A stretch of 43,175 nt of DNA from Bacillota bacterium (lineage in GTDB: Bacteria; Bacillota; Clostridia; Christensenellales; Pumilibacteraceae): the NCBI GenBank assembly GCA_009787385.1, contig WRGC01000012.1, forward strand, positions 1-43,175, read 5' to 3'. Made by a program: the position numbers and the translations under genes. The notes beneath the pieces are model-generated. The model was not told the DNA's origin. It was given only the letters and a program-made list of their open reading frames with translations, and made no database searches. Below, piece by piece: positions 1-8,956 of the stretch; positions within the stretch are counted from its first letter, which is position 1; each line of letters starts with the position of its first letter.

Positions 1-111
1 TTTTCCATCATTCTTCTGTATATCATATTGATAAATTATAGGTTTTATTTTACCGCTTATTAACTCATCATAAAGTTCTTCTGTCACCTTTTTATTTTCT
101 TTGTAATCCAT
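1..111 (-). CDS. N-terminal 37 codons of an unknown protein, cut by the window edge
   Basis: An ATG at 111 on the minus strand opens a frame that stays open to base 1. The peptide starts MDYKENKKVTEELYDEL and is hydrophilic and charged. There is only a weak purine-rich stretch (AAGAAAA) upstream. No family is recognisable from so short a piece. It is 65 bases downstream of the small membrane protein gene on the same strand and could share its transcript. It may also be a chance open frame. Confidence 0.35.
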   Translation of the reverse strand, partial: MDYKENKKVTEELYDELISGKIKPIIYQYDIQKNDGK

Positions 112-175
112 AAATTATATTTTCTTTTGCCTAAACAACAAATATATCATTCTCACTATATAAAAAACAAAATTA

Positions 176-418
176 TTAATTTTTCAAGTCAGCAAACCAA
201 CTTGTTATACTATCCCAATAAATCCACGCATACACTCCCAAAATCACAATGCCAATCACGATTAGCAACCATCTTCCTTCGTCAAATAACCACTCCACAA
301 TATCTCCCAACATATCCATAGCACCAAATACAATACTCATCAAAAGTACTCCTATACATACTACCGCTATTGGATATACCCATGTATTGTTGGCTATCCA
401 ATCCCAAATTTGTTCCAT
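176..418 (-). CDS. Small two-helix membrane protein, unknown
   Basis: The 80-residue product has a hydrophobic segment at about residues 14-38 and a second at about 49-68, joined by a short acidic loop (DIVEWLFDEGR), and is rich in Trp. A clear ribosome binding site (AGGAGA, about 7 bases before the ATG at 418) supports this start. A run of alternating TA (456-478) lies just upstream in the AT-rich spacer. The family is not recognised; an inner-membrane location is inferred from the helices only. Confidence 0.7.
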   Translation of the reverse strand: MEQIWDWIANNTWVYPIAVVCIGVLLMSIVFGAMDMLGDIVEWLFDEGRWLLIVIGIVILGVYAWIYWDSITSWFADLKN

Positions 419-619
419 ATTACAAGTCTCCTATATTTTTGTAATATATTTTAGCATATATATATATATATATATATTGTCAATATTTATTCACAATTTA
501 TTAATATACAGTTTTTGACAGTAACTGATTAATGGCAATAAGTTTTTTATTATATTATTTATATTTTTTATTACACAACAAATACCCTATAAAAGTTAAT
601 TATATAGGATAGTACTTCG

Positions 620-994
620 CTATAAATTTTCATACTTTATCAAATTATCTTCATTTATCCACAGTCTCTCAAGTTGATAAAACTGCCTAGTTTCTGTCAA
701 AAAAATGTGTACTATTACAGTACTGTAGTCCAAAGCTACCCATCTAGCTTCTTGCAAACCTTCTCTTCTCAATGGCTCTATATTGTATTGCTTACTCAAA
801 ACTTCGTCTATAGATTCTGCAATGCTCCTAACTTGTATATTGTTGTTTGCACTAGCTATTACAAAATAATCTGCAATTGTACTGATGTTTTCTAGCTTAA
901 TTGCCACGATATCGCTACCTTTTTTGTCTAAGATACAACCTGCTATTATTTTAGCCAATTCAAGTCCCTCAGGTTTGTTGAGTTGTTTTTTCAT
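620..994 (-). CDS. rsfS: Ribosomal silencing factor RsfS (Iojap/YbeB family)
   Basis: The 124-residue protein matches RsfS: an early KIIAGCILDKKGSDIVAIKL segment, then the family core ISTIADYFVIASANN and a C-terminal WVALDYSTVIVHIF strand. RsfS binds ribosomal protein uL14 on the 50S subunit and blocks subunit joining when nutrients are short. The ATG at 994 overlaps the stop codon of nadD-yqeK (stop at 991-993), so the two are translationally coupled. The nadD, yqeK, rsfS order is the classical Bacillota arrangement. Length is normal for the family. Confidence 0.93.
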   Translation of the reverse strand: MKKQLNKPEGLELAKIIAGCILDKKGSDIVAIKLENISTIADYFVIASANNNIQVRSIAESIDEVLSKQYNIEPLRREGLQEARWVALDYSTVIVHIFLTETRQFYQLERLWINEDNLIKYENL

Positions 995-2172
995 AATTTC
1001 CCTTTATAATATTCTAATGCTTGCTGAGTTGTATGATGAATACTCAATTTTCGTCTAACCAAACTTTGTATACTATCTTGCAATGCCAAGTACATTGCGT
1101 ACTCAAGATTAGCATTATTGACTTCTTTAATTATCTCCAACAAATTATCCTTTTGCAACCCAATTTCGTCCAACTCTTGCAATCTACCATACTCTGTAGC
1201 ATCAGCCAAATATACTACCATTTCTATTGGTTGCATCATAGGACGCCCTGTAGTATGGTACTCTATAGCATTCAAAATATCCTCATCATTGATACCAAAT
1301 ATTTTTTGTGCTATAAGTCTCCCTGACAAAGCATGTTGTAAAGGTGGTGGCAATTGTTGCACTTGAGCAATATCTATACCCAATGTCTGCAATTCTTGCA
1401 ATGACAATTGTTTGGCTATGTCATGCAAATACATTGCGGTAGCAACTTTGTTGCAATCCAAATTGTATATACTTGCCAATGTCAAAGCATTGACTACTGT
1501 ACGATATATGTGTTGTATCCTTTTGTTGTTGAGATGAAATTTCTTGTCTATCAATGCTTGTTTGAATTGACAATAATCATCGTACAAATTTTTCTCAACA
1601 ACATAATCATATACCTTGCTAGGCAAAAAATCTTTTAGACTATCTCCAAATGTCCCACGCAATGCACTACTACTACAGCCAATCAATACTACATTAGGCA
1701 CAATAATATCTGTCTCAAATACAATTGGAGACAAATCTTGTGTTGGATTTAAAAATGGACATGCGTATTGTTGCCGTCTAAAAACTAATATTTTGCAAAT
1801 AGATTTGATATTTTCCCAATCTTTCCATTTGGGCAATGATTGCAAATTATCCTGTCCTATACACAATGTAAACTCAGCATTAGGGTATTTATCAATCAAA
1901 TTGCTAAGAGAATGTACAAAATAACTAGGTGCAGGTCTCTCAATCTCCTGACAATCCAATACAACATTGTCAAAATTCAAAGCAAGCTTGAGCATTTCAA
2001 TCCTATGCTCATCACTAGCTACAACACCTTTTTTGAAAGGCGAAATTTTGGCAAGCAAAACTACAACCTTATCAAAATTTTGAGACAAATATTCAATGGC
2101 TTGCAAATGCCCTATATGCACAGGGTCAAAGCTACCTCCATATATTGCTATTTGAGTTGCAATTTTTTTCAT
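991..2172 (-). CDS. nadD-yqeK: Fused nicotinate-nucleotide adenylyltransferase and YqeK-type HD hydrolase
   Basis: One 393-residue frame carries two enzymes that are separate in most Bacillota. Residues 1 to about 195 are NadD, which makes deamido-NAD from nicotinate mononucleotide and ATP: the nucleotidyltransferase motif GGSFDPVHIGH is at 12-22, and a GCSSSALR signature near 165-172 corresponds to the family S-T/S-x-x-R motif. Residues from about 205 are a YqeK-like HD phosphohydrolase with RIQHIYRTV, YLHDIAK and EYHTTG motifs; this family includes symmetrical diadenosine tetraphosphatases. No stop or re-initiation site separates the halves. The gene lies between obg and rsfS. Mycoplasma-type genomes are known to have a similar fusion. 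Confidence 0.93.
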   Translation of the reverse strand: MKKIATQIAIYGGSFDPVHIGHLQAIEYLSQNFDKVVVLLAKISPFKKGVVASDEHRIEMLKLALNFDNVVLDCQEIERPAPSYFVHSLSNLIDKYPNAEFTLCIGQDNLQSLPKWKDWENIKSICKILVFRRQQYACPFLNPTQDLSPIVFETDIIVPNVVLIGCSSSALRGTFGDSLKDFLPSKVYDYVVEKNLYDDYCQFKQALIDKKFHLNNKRIQHIYRTVVNALTLASIYNLDCNKVATAMYLHDIAKQLSLQELQTLGIDIAQVQQLPPPLQHALSGRLIAQKIFGINDEDILNAIEYHTTGRPMMQPIEMVVYLADATEYGRLQELDEIGLQKDNLLEIIKEVNNANLEYAMYLALQDSIQSLVRRKLSIHHTTQQALEYYKGKL

Positions 2173-2215
2173 AGTTTTTGTAAATAAAGTTGTAAAGTGA
2201 TACTAATCAAACAAC

Positions 2216-3472
2216 TCATTCTGGCACATACTCAAACTCAATATCCAATATTTGCACCTTATCTCCTTCCCTTGCACCATGTTGTTCTAAAGACTTTATT
2301 ATTCCGCTATCTTTGAGTTTTTTTTGAAAATAATTGTTGCTATCTATATCGTCCAAAACTACATTGCGAGCAAGTTCATCTATCATACCACCATAAACTT
2401 CAAAGTTGCCACTGTCATGCCTCACTACTTCAAATGACATGGTATCTCTTTCGGGGTACACATACAACTCTACAGGAGTATTGTCTACAGGTATTGTTTG
2501 CAACAATTGGTATACAGTAGACTTAAGTTCTTCCAATCCTTGTTTGGTAATAGCACTGATGAGTACTGTAGGTTTTTTTACAGATTTTTTAAAGTTGGAT
2601 ATTATTTTAGGATCTGCTATATCTACTTTGTTCAAAGCTATAATTTGGTCTAGCTTACCCAATTTAGAACTATATTTTTTTAACTCTTTATTGATAATTT
2701 TATAATCTTGTATAGGGTCTCTACCCTCACTCGCACTTATATCCACTACATGCAATATCAATCTAGTTCGCTCTATATGCTTCAAAAATTCTATCCCAAG
2801 CCCCGCTCCATCTGCAGCTCCCTCAATCAAACCAGGGATATCAGCAGCTACAAAACTGTCATCAAAAACTTTTACTACTCCCAAACTAGGCGTAAGCGTA
2901 GTAAAATGATAGTTGCCAACTTTGGGCTTTGCCGAACTTATTGTAGATAGTAGAGTAGACTTTCCAACATTAGGAAACCCAACAATACCCACACTTGCAA
3001 TCAGTTTTAGCTCTAACGAAATATCTCTTTGCTCACATTTTTGTCCAAGTTGACTAAAATACGGACTGCGTCTAGTAGATGACTTAAATCTAGCATTTCC
3101 TTTGCCACCACTTCCACCTTTGAGAACCAAAATTGCTTGACCATCTTCTGTCAAATCTGCAAGTATACCACCACTATCACAGTCCTTTATTACTGTACCT
3201 ACTGGGACTTTGAGATACAAGTCTTTCCCACTTTTGCCTGTACTAAATCTGCTAGCACCCCTAGAACCATTTTGTGCTACATACTTAGAGTTGTAGTTGT
3301 AATCCACAAGAGATGAGATATCTTTTTGTGCTACAAAATATATATCTCCACCTTTGCCACCATCACCACCATCAGGACCACCTTTGATAATATATTTCTC
3401 AGCAAAAAATGAGGTATGTCCATCACCACCATCACCCGCTTTTATATAAATTTTTGTTTTATCTACAAACAT
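2216..3472 (-). CDS. obg: GTPase Obg/CgtA
   Basis: The 418-residue protein has the three Obg parts in order. A glycine-rich Obg fold (residues 1 to about 157, with GDGGDGHTS and GGDGGKGGD) is followed by a GTPase domain with Walker A GFPNVGKST near 165, a DIPGLIEGA switch II motif and NKVD. A C-terminal OCT domain (about 340-418) is present, as in Clostridia and Bacilli and unlike most Gram-negative Obg. Obg binds the 50S subunit and links ribosome assembly to guanine nucleotide levels. It is 43 bases upstream of nadD-yqeK on the same strand and probably co-transcribed. Confidence 0.96.
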   Translation of the reverse strand: MFVDKTKIYIKAGDGGDGHTSFFAEKYIIKGGPDGGDGGKGGDIYFVAQKDISSLVDYNYNSKYVAQNGSRGASRFSTGKSGKDLYLKVPVGTVIKDCDSGGILADLTEDGQAILVLKGGSGGKGNARFKSSTRRSPYFSQLGQKCEQRDISLELKLIASVGIVGFPNVGKSTLLSTISSAKPKVGNYHFTTLTPSLGVVKVFDDSFVAADIPGLIEGAADGAGLGIEFLKHIERTRLILHVVDISASEGRDPIQDYKIINKELKKYSSKLGKLDQIIALNKVDIADPKIISNFKKSVKKPTVLISAITKQGLEELKSTVYQLLQTIPVDNTPVELYVYPERDTMSFEVVRHDSGNFEVYGGMIDELARNVVLDDIDSNNYFQKKLKDSGIIKSLEQHGAREGDKVQILDIEFEYVPE

Positions 3473-3646
3473 ACTTTTGAATAGGGTATTTGCTTATAAA
3501 CTTTTTAAAATACCTACAATACAACGCCAAAATTTGAAATTAAAATACAATTAAGCTATATTATTTTTGAAAGTGTACAAATAGGCATATCTAAGATGAG
3601 AAATAAAGAAACATCTAAATAAAAGCAACAATAAAGCGTTCGGGGG

Positions 3647-3707
3647 TTTGGGGGGATTCGCAACCCCCCAAATGCTTTTTTGGTTCTTTTTTGGCGTCAA
3701 AAAAGAA
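3647..3707. repeat. Two adjacent perfect hairpins in the spacer downstream of gloA
   Basis: The first hairpin has a perfect 9-bp stem (TTTGGGGGG at 3647-3655, CCCCCCAAA at 3664-3672) with an 8-base loop. The second has a perfect 10-bp stem (TTCTTTTTTG at 3684-3693, CAAAAAAGAA at 3698-3707) with a GCGT loop. The minus-strand reading of the second ends in T-rich sequence, so it could terminate gloA. The rest of 3473-3751 is AT-rich with no open frame. The G6/C6 block is far from local composition and suggests an inserted intergenic repeat unit (inference). Confidence 0.6.
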
Positions 3708-3751
3708 TATGCTGGTTTTGTTGATTACTTATATTCTGTTGTTAATATAAT

Positions 3752-4135
3752 CTATTTGCAGACTTCTTTATTTTTGGGTGGGAGTATCTCCAACCAATGA
3801 TTGTCAGGGTCTACTATAAAGTATATACCCATTTCTAGATTTTCATAAGAAATACAACCCATTTCTTTGTGCAATTTATGAGCTACGCCATAGTCATCTA
3901 CTTCAAATGCTAAATGAGTCTCATTGTCACCAAGCTCATACTTGCCAACCTTATCCCTATTCCAAGTTAATTCTAATTCAAATTCATCTTTACCACGCAA
4001 GTATACTAGCACAAACTCACCGTGTGATGGAGCATGTCTTCTATATTCAGTCAATCCCAAAGCCTTTTGATAAAAATTCAAACTAGCATCTAAATCAGTA
4101 ATATGAAAATTTATATGAATCATCTTTGATTTCAT
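3752..4135 (-). CDS. gloA: Lactoylglutathione lyase / glyoxalase I-type VOC protein
   Basis: The 127-residue protein matches the single-domain glyoxalase I branch of the VOC superfamily. Likely metal ligands are H7 in IHINFHI, the Glu in FELELTW, the His in THLAFEVDD and the Glu in HWLEILPP near the C-terminus. These correspond in spacing to H5, E56, H74 and E122 of the E. coli enzyme. Glyoxalase I converts the methylglyoxal-thiol hemithioacetal to a lactoyl thioester. Many Bacillota lack glutathione, so the actual thiol or substrate is uncertain. It is divergent from rqcP across a 231-base AT-rich spacer. Confidence 0.85.
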   Translation of the reverse strand: MKSKMIHINFHITDLDASLNFYQKALGLTEYRRHAPSHGEFVLVYLRGKDEFELELTWNRDKVGKYELGDNETHLAFEVDDYGVAHKLHKEMGCISYENLEMGIYFIVDPDNHWLEILPPKNKEVCK

Positions 4136-4366
4136 CTATTGTCTCCCAATTAGTGCAACAAATCATATGCACACAAATACCACTAGGCAATTATAACATA
4201 CTATTTATTTAATTGCAATTACTTTTATTTTCATGTATAATGTAGAATATTGCTACATAAAATCCATTTGTTTTAAGTAAACAAATTAATGCCACAAATA
4301 ACTATCATGTAAAATAATTCAAATTAACAATATTATTACTAATTGCATAAAACTTGAAATATAAAT

Positions 4367-4654
4367 ATGAGACTAGACAAATTTTTAAAGTTATCCCGAG
4401 TACTCAAACGCCGTACAGTGGCACAACAAGCTTGTGAAAGCAACAAAGTTTGTGTCAATGGCAATACCGCTAAAGCTGGAAAACAATTAGTGGTAGGCGA
4501 CATTATTGAAATATCTTTTGGACAAAAAACACTAAAACTACAAGTTGCCAATATATTAAATAGCACAAAAAAAAGTGATTCTCAAGACATGTACAAAATT
4601 ATTGGTGAAATTGCAAATGAAGTCAACCTTGACAATGAGGCAACAGATGAATAA
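4367..4654 (+). CDS. rqcP: S4-domain RNA-binding protein, RqcP/Hsp15 type
   Basis: The 95-residue product is essentially one S4 domain, starting MRLDKFLKLSRVLKRRTVAQ followed by NKVCVNGNTAKAGKQLVVGD. This is the pattern of RqcP (YabO), which binds stalled 50S-peptidyl-tRNA complexes and helps RqcH add alanine tails to trapped nascent chains. The C-terminal 25 residues are acidic and variable. Its stop (4652-4654) overlaps the start of ispDF (ATG at 4647), which indicates coupling. A more general S4/Hsp15 role is possible. Confidence 0.85.
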   Translation: MRLDKFLKLSRVLKRRTVAQQACESNKVCVNGNTAKAGKQLVVGDIIEISFGQKTLKLQVANILNSTKKSDSQDMYKIIGEIANEVNLDNEATDE

Positions 4655-5792
4655 TATCAATACAGTAGCAATACTTTTGGCGGCTGGAAAGGGCACTAGA
4701 GCGGGTTTGGGACACAACAAGGCTCTTCATACCATTGACAATATAAGCGTACTAGAACAATCATTCAATACACTCAAGCAATGTGTAAAAGAGATAGTTA
4801 TAGTTGCTAATTATAACGAATTGGACACAGTCAAACAGTTGTTAAAGAATTATATGCCCACAATAGTATCTGGTGGCAATACTCGTTTTGAAAGTGTCAG
4901 ATGTGGTCTCAACGCTATTGTATCCAACAGAATATTTTGCGATATAGTAATCATACATGACAGTGCTAGGTGCATGATAGACTGTGATACTATACAACTG
5001 AGTATCAAAAGTGCAATCAAGTACGGAAGTGGTATAGCTTGCATACCCGCCAATGACACAGTCAAACTTGTAAAAGACAAAACAATAACAACACATCTTG
5101 CAAGAAAAGAAACATACCTAGCACAAACACCTCAAAGTTTTGGATTCAAGCAGATTTACAACGCTTATTTTTTGACAAAAGATACCGAATATACAGATGA
5201 TTCTCAAGTATATGCTGACATAGGATTTATTCCATATTATAGTCAAGGAGCTTTGTCTAACAAAAAACTTACTCACCCATGTGACTTTGAGTATACAACT
5301 CATTTCAATCTACCATACAACTTTAAAATTGGACATGGGTATGATGTACATCAATTGACAGAGAATCGAAAATTGATTTTGGGTGGCATAACTATCCCAC
5401 ACAATTTAGGATTGTTAGGTCATAGTGATGCTGATGTACTGACACACTCAATCATGGATGCTTTGCTGAGTGCTAGCAACTTGCCTGACATTGGCATCAA
5501 CTTTCCTGACACCGAACCTAGATATAAAGATGCCAACAGTATAGATTTGCTAAAAAAAGTGCATGCTTTAATAAAAAATAAAGGCAAAAACATTGTCAAT
5601 ATATCTTGTGTTATCATGGCTCAGTCCCCCAAACTTGCTTATCACATACCACTTATAGAAGAAAATCTCGCTAATGCACTCAAAATAAATAAAGACAATA
5701 TCAAAATAAGTGCCACTACTACCGAAAATTTGGGCATAGTTGGCAACAATCAAGGCATAGCAGCAAGTACTGTTTGCTTGCTAAATGGCTAA
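4647..5792 (+). CDS. ispDF: Bifunctional IspD-IspF (MEP isoprenoid pathway)
   Basis: The start is placed at 4647 because GAGG (4637-4640) sits six bases upstream and the family N-terminus (NTVAILLAAGKGTRAG) follows directly; the frame is open further upstream to 4575. The 381-residue protein joins IspD (residues 1 to about 225, MEP cytidylyltransferase, LLAAGKGTR) to IspF (from about 228, IGHGYDVHQL and GHSDADVLTHSIMDALL with metal-binding Asp and His). The fusion catalyses two non-consecutive MEP steps; IspE is not in this window. IspDF fusions are best known from alpha- and epsilonproteobacteria and occur sporadically elsewhere. Confidence 0.94.
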   Translation: MNNINTVAILLAAGKGTRAGLGHNKALHTIDNISVLEQSFNTLKQCVKEIVIVANYNELDTVKQLLKNYMPTIVSGGNTRFESVRCGLNAIVSNRIFCDIVIIHDSARCMIDCDTIQLSIKSAIKYGSGIACIPANDTVKLVKDKTITTHLARKETYLAQTPQSFGFKQIYNAYFLTKDTEYTDDSQVYADIGFIPYYSQGALSNKKLTHPCDFEYTTHFNLPYNFKIGHGYDVHQLTENRKLILGGITIPHNLGLLGHSDADVLTHSIMDALLSASNLPDIGINFPDTEPRYKDANSIDLLKKVHALIKNKGKNIVNISCVIMAQSPKLAYHIPLIEENLANALKINKDNIKISATTTENLGIVGNNQGIAASTVCLLNG

Positions 5793-5831
5793 TAAATACT
5801 AATTATTTTTAAAATAATTACCACTCTTATT

Positions 5832-7103
5832 ATGAAAAAAACATCTCTTTTTCAAGAACTACAATCAAGAAATTTTGTATATCAAGGAACAGACTTGGAT
5901 AGTATACAAAATATATTGAACAACAACAAAATCACATTTTATGTAGGTGTAGACCCCACTGCAGATAGCTTGCATATAGGACATTTGGTTGCTTTGATGT
6001 TGTTTAAAAAACTGCAACAAGCGGGACACATAGGTATACTATTGTTTGGAGGGGCTACTGGATTGATAGGTGACCCTAGTGGCAAGCAAGAAATGCGTCA
6101 ACTTTTGACAGATACACAAGTAAAATACAATATAACCAATCTTATCAATAGTGCAAAAGGATTTGTAAATCCTACATGCAATCACGACAATCCCACTATT
6201 ATTGCCAACAATGCTGATTGGTTTGATGGTACAAAATTTATTGACTTTATGCGTGATATTGGCACACACTTCAATGTCAACAAAATGTTAGCAGCAGATG
6301 CTTATGCCAATAGACTAAATAATGGTGGACTTACATTTTTGGAAATGAGTTATATGCTAATGCAAAGCTATGACTTTGTACAGCTCAACAAACTACACAA
6401 TTGCACTCTACAAATAGGTGGCTCTGACCAATGGGGAAACATAGTTGCAGGGACTAGATTGTACCGAAAGCTCAAATTTGGCAACGACGAACACAATGAC
6501 AAAAAAGATGAGTTGCAAAATATCTACGGACTTACTTGCCCACTACTTTTGACCAAAACAGGTAAAAAAATGGGCAAAACAGAAAAAGGAACATTGTGGC
6601 TAGATGCCAACAAAACTACTCCATATGACTTTTATCAATATTTCTACAATGTAGATGACGCTGATATTGAGACTCTTTTCAATACATTTACAGATATACC
6701 AACACACACAATCCAAGATTTGATACAAACAGATATAATTTCAGCCAAAAAGAAAATGGCTTTTGAAATTACAGCACTAGTACATGGTAAGGACAAAGCT
6801 CAAGAATGTGTTGATACTGCACAAAGCTTATTTGCGGGTGGCAATGCAGACACAAATGCCCCAACTATTCAACTTCAACTGTCACAACTAAAAGATGGTA
6901 TCAATATTGCTCAACTATGCGTCCTTTCTACACAAGTCAAATCAACTAGTCAAGCAAGGCAACTTATACAAAGCGGAGCAATTGCATTGGGACAAAACAA
7001 AATCATAGATATAACATACACAGTAACTACAAAAGACTTGACTGACAACCACATAATACTCAAAAAAGGTAAAAAAAATTATATAAAAGTGATATTTAAA
7101 TAG
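5832..7103 (+). CDS. tyrS: Tyrosyl-tRNA synthetase
   Basis: This is a 423-residue class I aminoacyl-tRNA synthetase of the bacterial TyrS type. The HIGH motif is in SLHIGHLVAL near residue 50, the tyrosine-site SYMLMQSYDF and GGSDQWGN motifs are present, and the KMSKS equivalent is KKMGKT. A C-terminal S4 domain (TSQARQLIQSGAIALG) binds the tRNA. Length is typical. It lies 39 bases after ispDF. No T-box leader is visible in that short gap. Its TAG stop lies inside the palindrome at 7091-7143. Confidence 0.97.
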   Translation: MKKTSLFQELQSRNFVYQGTDLDSIQNILNNNKITFYVGVDPTADSLHIGHLVALMLFKKLQQAGHIGILLFGGATGLIGDPSGKQEMRQLLTDTQVKYNITNLINSAKGFVNPTCNHDNPTIIANNADWFDGTKFIDFMRDIGTHFNVNKMLAADAYANRLNNGGLTFLEMSYMLMQSYDFVQLNKLHNCTLQIGGSDQWGNIVAGTRLYRKLKFGNDEHNDKKDELQNIYGLTCPLLLTKTGKKMGKTEKGTLWLDANKTTPYDFYQYFYNVDDADIETLFNTFTDIPTHTIQDLIQTDIISAKKKMAFEITALVHGKDKAQECVDTAQSLFAGGNADTNAPTIQLQLSQLKDGINIAQLCVLSTQVKSTSQARQLIQSGAIALGQNKIIDITYTVTTKDLTDNHIILKKGKKNYIKVIFK

Positions 7104-7143
7104 AACTAGCGAGCAAGTTGCTCGCTAGTTCTATTTAAATATC
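7091..7143. terminator. 53-bp near-perfect palindrome over the tyrS stop codon
   Basis: Bases 7091-7116 and 7118-7143 are perfect reverse complements (26-bp arms) around a single G at 7117. The left arm contains the last tyrS codons and the TAG stop (7101-7103). The structure is symmetrical, so it may act as a bidirectional terminator between tyrS and the convergent small membrane gene at 7183. There is no long T-run. A 26-bp perfect stem is longer than most terminators and would also cruciform readily. Confidence 0.75.
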
Positions 7144-7182
7144 TAATAATTGTAAGTGTTGAACTACACATAGTTCAGCTTT

Positions 7183-7488
7183 TCATTTATTTACAAATCT
7201 CATAAATCTATCTATAACAAAATATTGTTTATTGTATTTGTTCTTATTTAATAAATAAAATAATATATTGTGCAACATTGCCAATCCAAGCATTGCAAAA
7301 TAATAGTACAAAATTCTAACAATCGTAATACTTAATTCTATACCTATCTCACCCAAAATTATTATTAGCAATACCATACCTATACAAGCAAAAAATCTGC
7401 CCCATCCATCTACTCTACTCCATACAACAAATACTTTATTATTATTTTGGTCAATTATTGTAAAAAAAGCATTACGAGTACATAACAT
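7183..7488 (-). CDS. Small membrane protein, unknown
   Basis: The 101-residue protein has a short soluble N-terminus (NAFFTIIDQNNNKVFVVWSRVDGW), then two hydrophobic segments at about residues 33-52 and 57-82, and a basic tail. An AAGG site lies about five bases before the ATG at 7488. It is convergent with tyrS, with the long palindrome between them. No family is recognised. Confidence 0.5.
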   Translation of the reverse strand: MLCTRNAFFTIIDQNNNKVFVVWSRVDGWGRFFACIGMVLLIIILGEIGIELSITIVRILYYYFAMLGLAMLHNILFYLLNKNKYNKQYFVIDRFMRFVNK

Positions 7489-7632
7489 CTAACCTTAGCA
7501 CAACTATTAAACCCATATACTTCAAACAGTGTTAGTAAGTCAAGCCTTTTGTAGTAAATTGTTGTAAAAATATTACAGTAGTTTTGACAGTTTTTATCTT
7601 TGTTGGTAAGTTTTATGGGTTGTTTGGGTGCG

Positions 7633-7684
7633 CAGTAGCCCCCATACCCTGCAGGGTATGGGGGCTACTGTCAGTTGCTGACAG
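7633..7684. repeat. 38-bp perfect palindrome overlapping a second hairpin
   Basis: Bases 7633-7670 form a perfect palindrome centred on the PstI-like CTGCAG at 7649-7654. A second hairpin, CTGTCAG / CTGACAG (7668-7674 and 7678-7684, loop TTG), shares its first three bases with the end of the first, so the two compete for those bases. The unit lies in the 322-base gene-poor stretch 7489-7810 between the membrane gene and the transposase. The rest of that stretch is AT-rich with no convincing gene. Confidence 0.65.
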
Positions 7685-7810
7685 TATTTATAAAATTTTA
7701 CAAAAATGTCTAAGATATGTATAGCACAAAATTTATCCCACTCTCGTGAGATATTTTTTGAATGAAATACTCTAGTCACACAACTAGACAAAGTCAAAAC
7801 ATAAATCTTG

Positions 7811-8956
7811 CTAAGCTGACAATAGCTTGTAAATTTCGTCGGCATCGTACCAACGGACAGCTCGCAACTTTACATTCTTTTCTATATAGGTGTGTTTTGC
7901 AGTTGTGCCTTTTCTTACTGCGTAAGTTATGGTTATTTTGCCTGTGTTGCTTAGATTTTGTTCTGTCAATAAGTCTAGCAGTTCTTGTTCTTTTTGGTTG
8001 GGTGAAAAATATACCATTCTGCCTTTGCGGTTGCGTAGTACTCTTGTTCTTGTTTTGTTATGCTTTTCGTTGTACTCCATCAATTGGTTGTTTAAGTCTT
8101 CTAAATCGTTGAACTTCCTAAAATTGTAGAACCTTGATTGGTCTAGTCCATGCACTCTTTCTACTTTGCCATTGTGCTGTGGTTTGACTGGTGGAATAAG
8201 TTTATGCTCTATACCTAGTTTTTTGAGTAATTGATCTACTTGGTGAACTGTCCCTTTGTCTTGTCTCTTTTTGTTTGGGTTGGTAAATTCAAAGCCGTTA
8301 TCTGTTTGAATCTTTTTTGGCAAGTATCCAAAGTAAGATATTGCCTTTTGGATGAAGTCTACTGTTCTTTCCGCACTGTGTTCGTTGTAGGCATATCTAA
8401 ACACCTTGTTTGTGGACATGTCCATGATGGTGTATTGGTATAGTTTCTTTTTGGAATAGATGGTGTGTACATCTAGTAAGTAGCCAACAAAACACTCATG
8501 TGGGACAAACTTGACATCCATTTGCCACTTTGTGCCTAGCATAATTGGATTGGTGTATGGCTTAGTATTTGTGTTGATTGGGTCTAACTTGGGGAGATCT
8601 AGTAGTCTATCGTATTTGACAACTGTTTGATAATGTAAGTCTAGATTGAAGTCATCCGCACACTCTGTAAATATTTGCATTGGACTGTACTCGGGGTGTT
8701 CTTTCTTTATATTGGCTATGATATCTATCTTTGACTGTGGTGTCTTGCTTGGGAATGTGTGTGGGATTGGTGATTTGTTTTGCAAACTCTCTCCTGCCAA
8801 AAACTTCCTTTTCCATATCCATGCTACTGATTGACTACATTCGTATTTTAGGCACAGTAATTGTAAGGCGAATGTCTTGAAGTTGTATTCATCTTGCCAT
8901 TCTTCTAAAAAAGCGAGTTTCCAACGCTCGCTAAACTTATGTTGTTTCTTTATCAT
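7811..8956 (-). CDS. IS481-like DDE transposase
   Basis: The 381-residue protein has an N-terminal helix-turn-helix region (about 1-60) and an rve-type DDE core. The catalytic acidic residues are visible in KWQMDVKFV, IQTDNGFEF and HNGKVERVH. The region after the core (DQSRFYNFRKF) is seen in an IS481-like group of Firmicutes elements. AGGAGAGTGA lies upstream of the ATG at 8956. Full length with no internal stops, so it could be active. It is an intergenic insertion between core genes and the prophage edge. Confidence 0.88.
   Translation of the reverse strand: MIKKQHKFSERWKLAFLEEWQDEYNFKTFALQLLCLKYECSQSVAWIWKRKFLAGESLQNKSPIPHTFPSKTPQSKIDIIANIKKEHPEYSPMQIFTECADDFNLDLHYQTVVKYDRLLDLPKLDPINTNTKPYTNPIMLGTKWQMDVKFVPHECFVGYLLDVHTIYSKKKLYQYTIMDMSTNKVFRYAYNEHSAERTVDFIQKAISYFGYLPKKIQTDNGFEFTNPNKKRQDKGTVHQVDQLLKKLGIEHKLIPPVKPQHNGKVERVHGLDQSRFYNFRKFNDLEDLNNQLMEYNEKHNKTRTRVLRNRKGRMVYFSPNQKEQELLDLLTEQNLSNTGKITITYAVRKGTTAKHTYIEKNVKLRAVRWYDADEIYKLLSA

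Noticed and set aside
455-478. Alternating TA run
   Set aside because: Simple AT dinucleotide tract in an AT-rich spacer; no further structure.
7594-7845. 83-codon minus-strand open frame over the palindromes
   Set aside because: It runs through the hairpins and overlaps the transposase end; no binding site or protein-like pattern.
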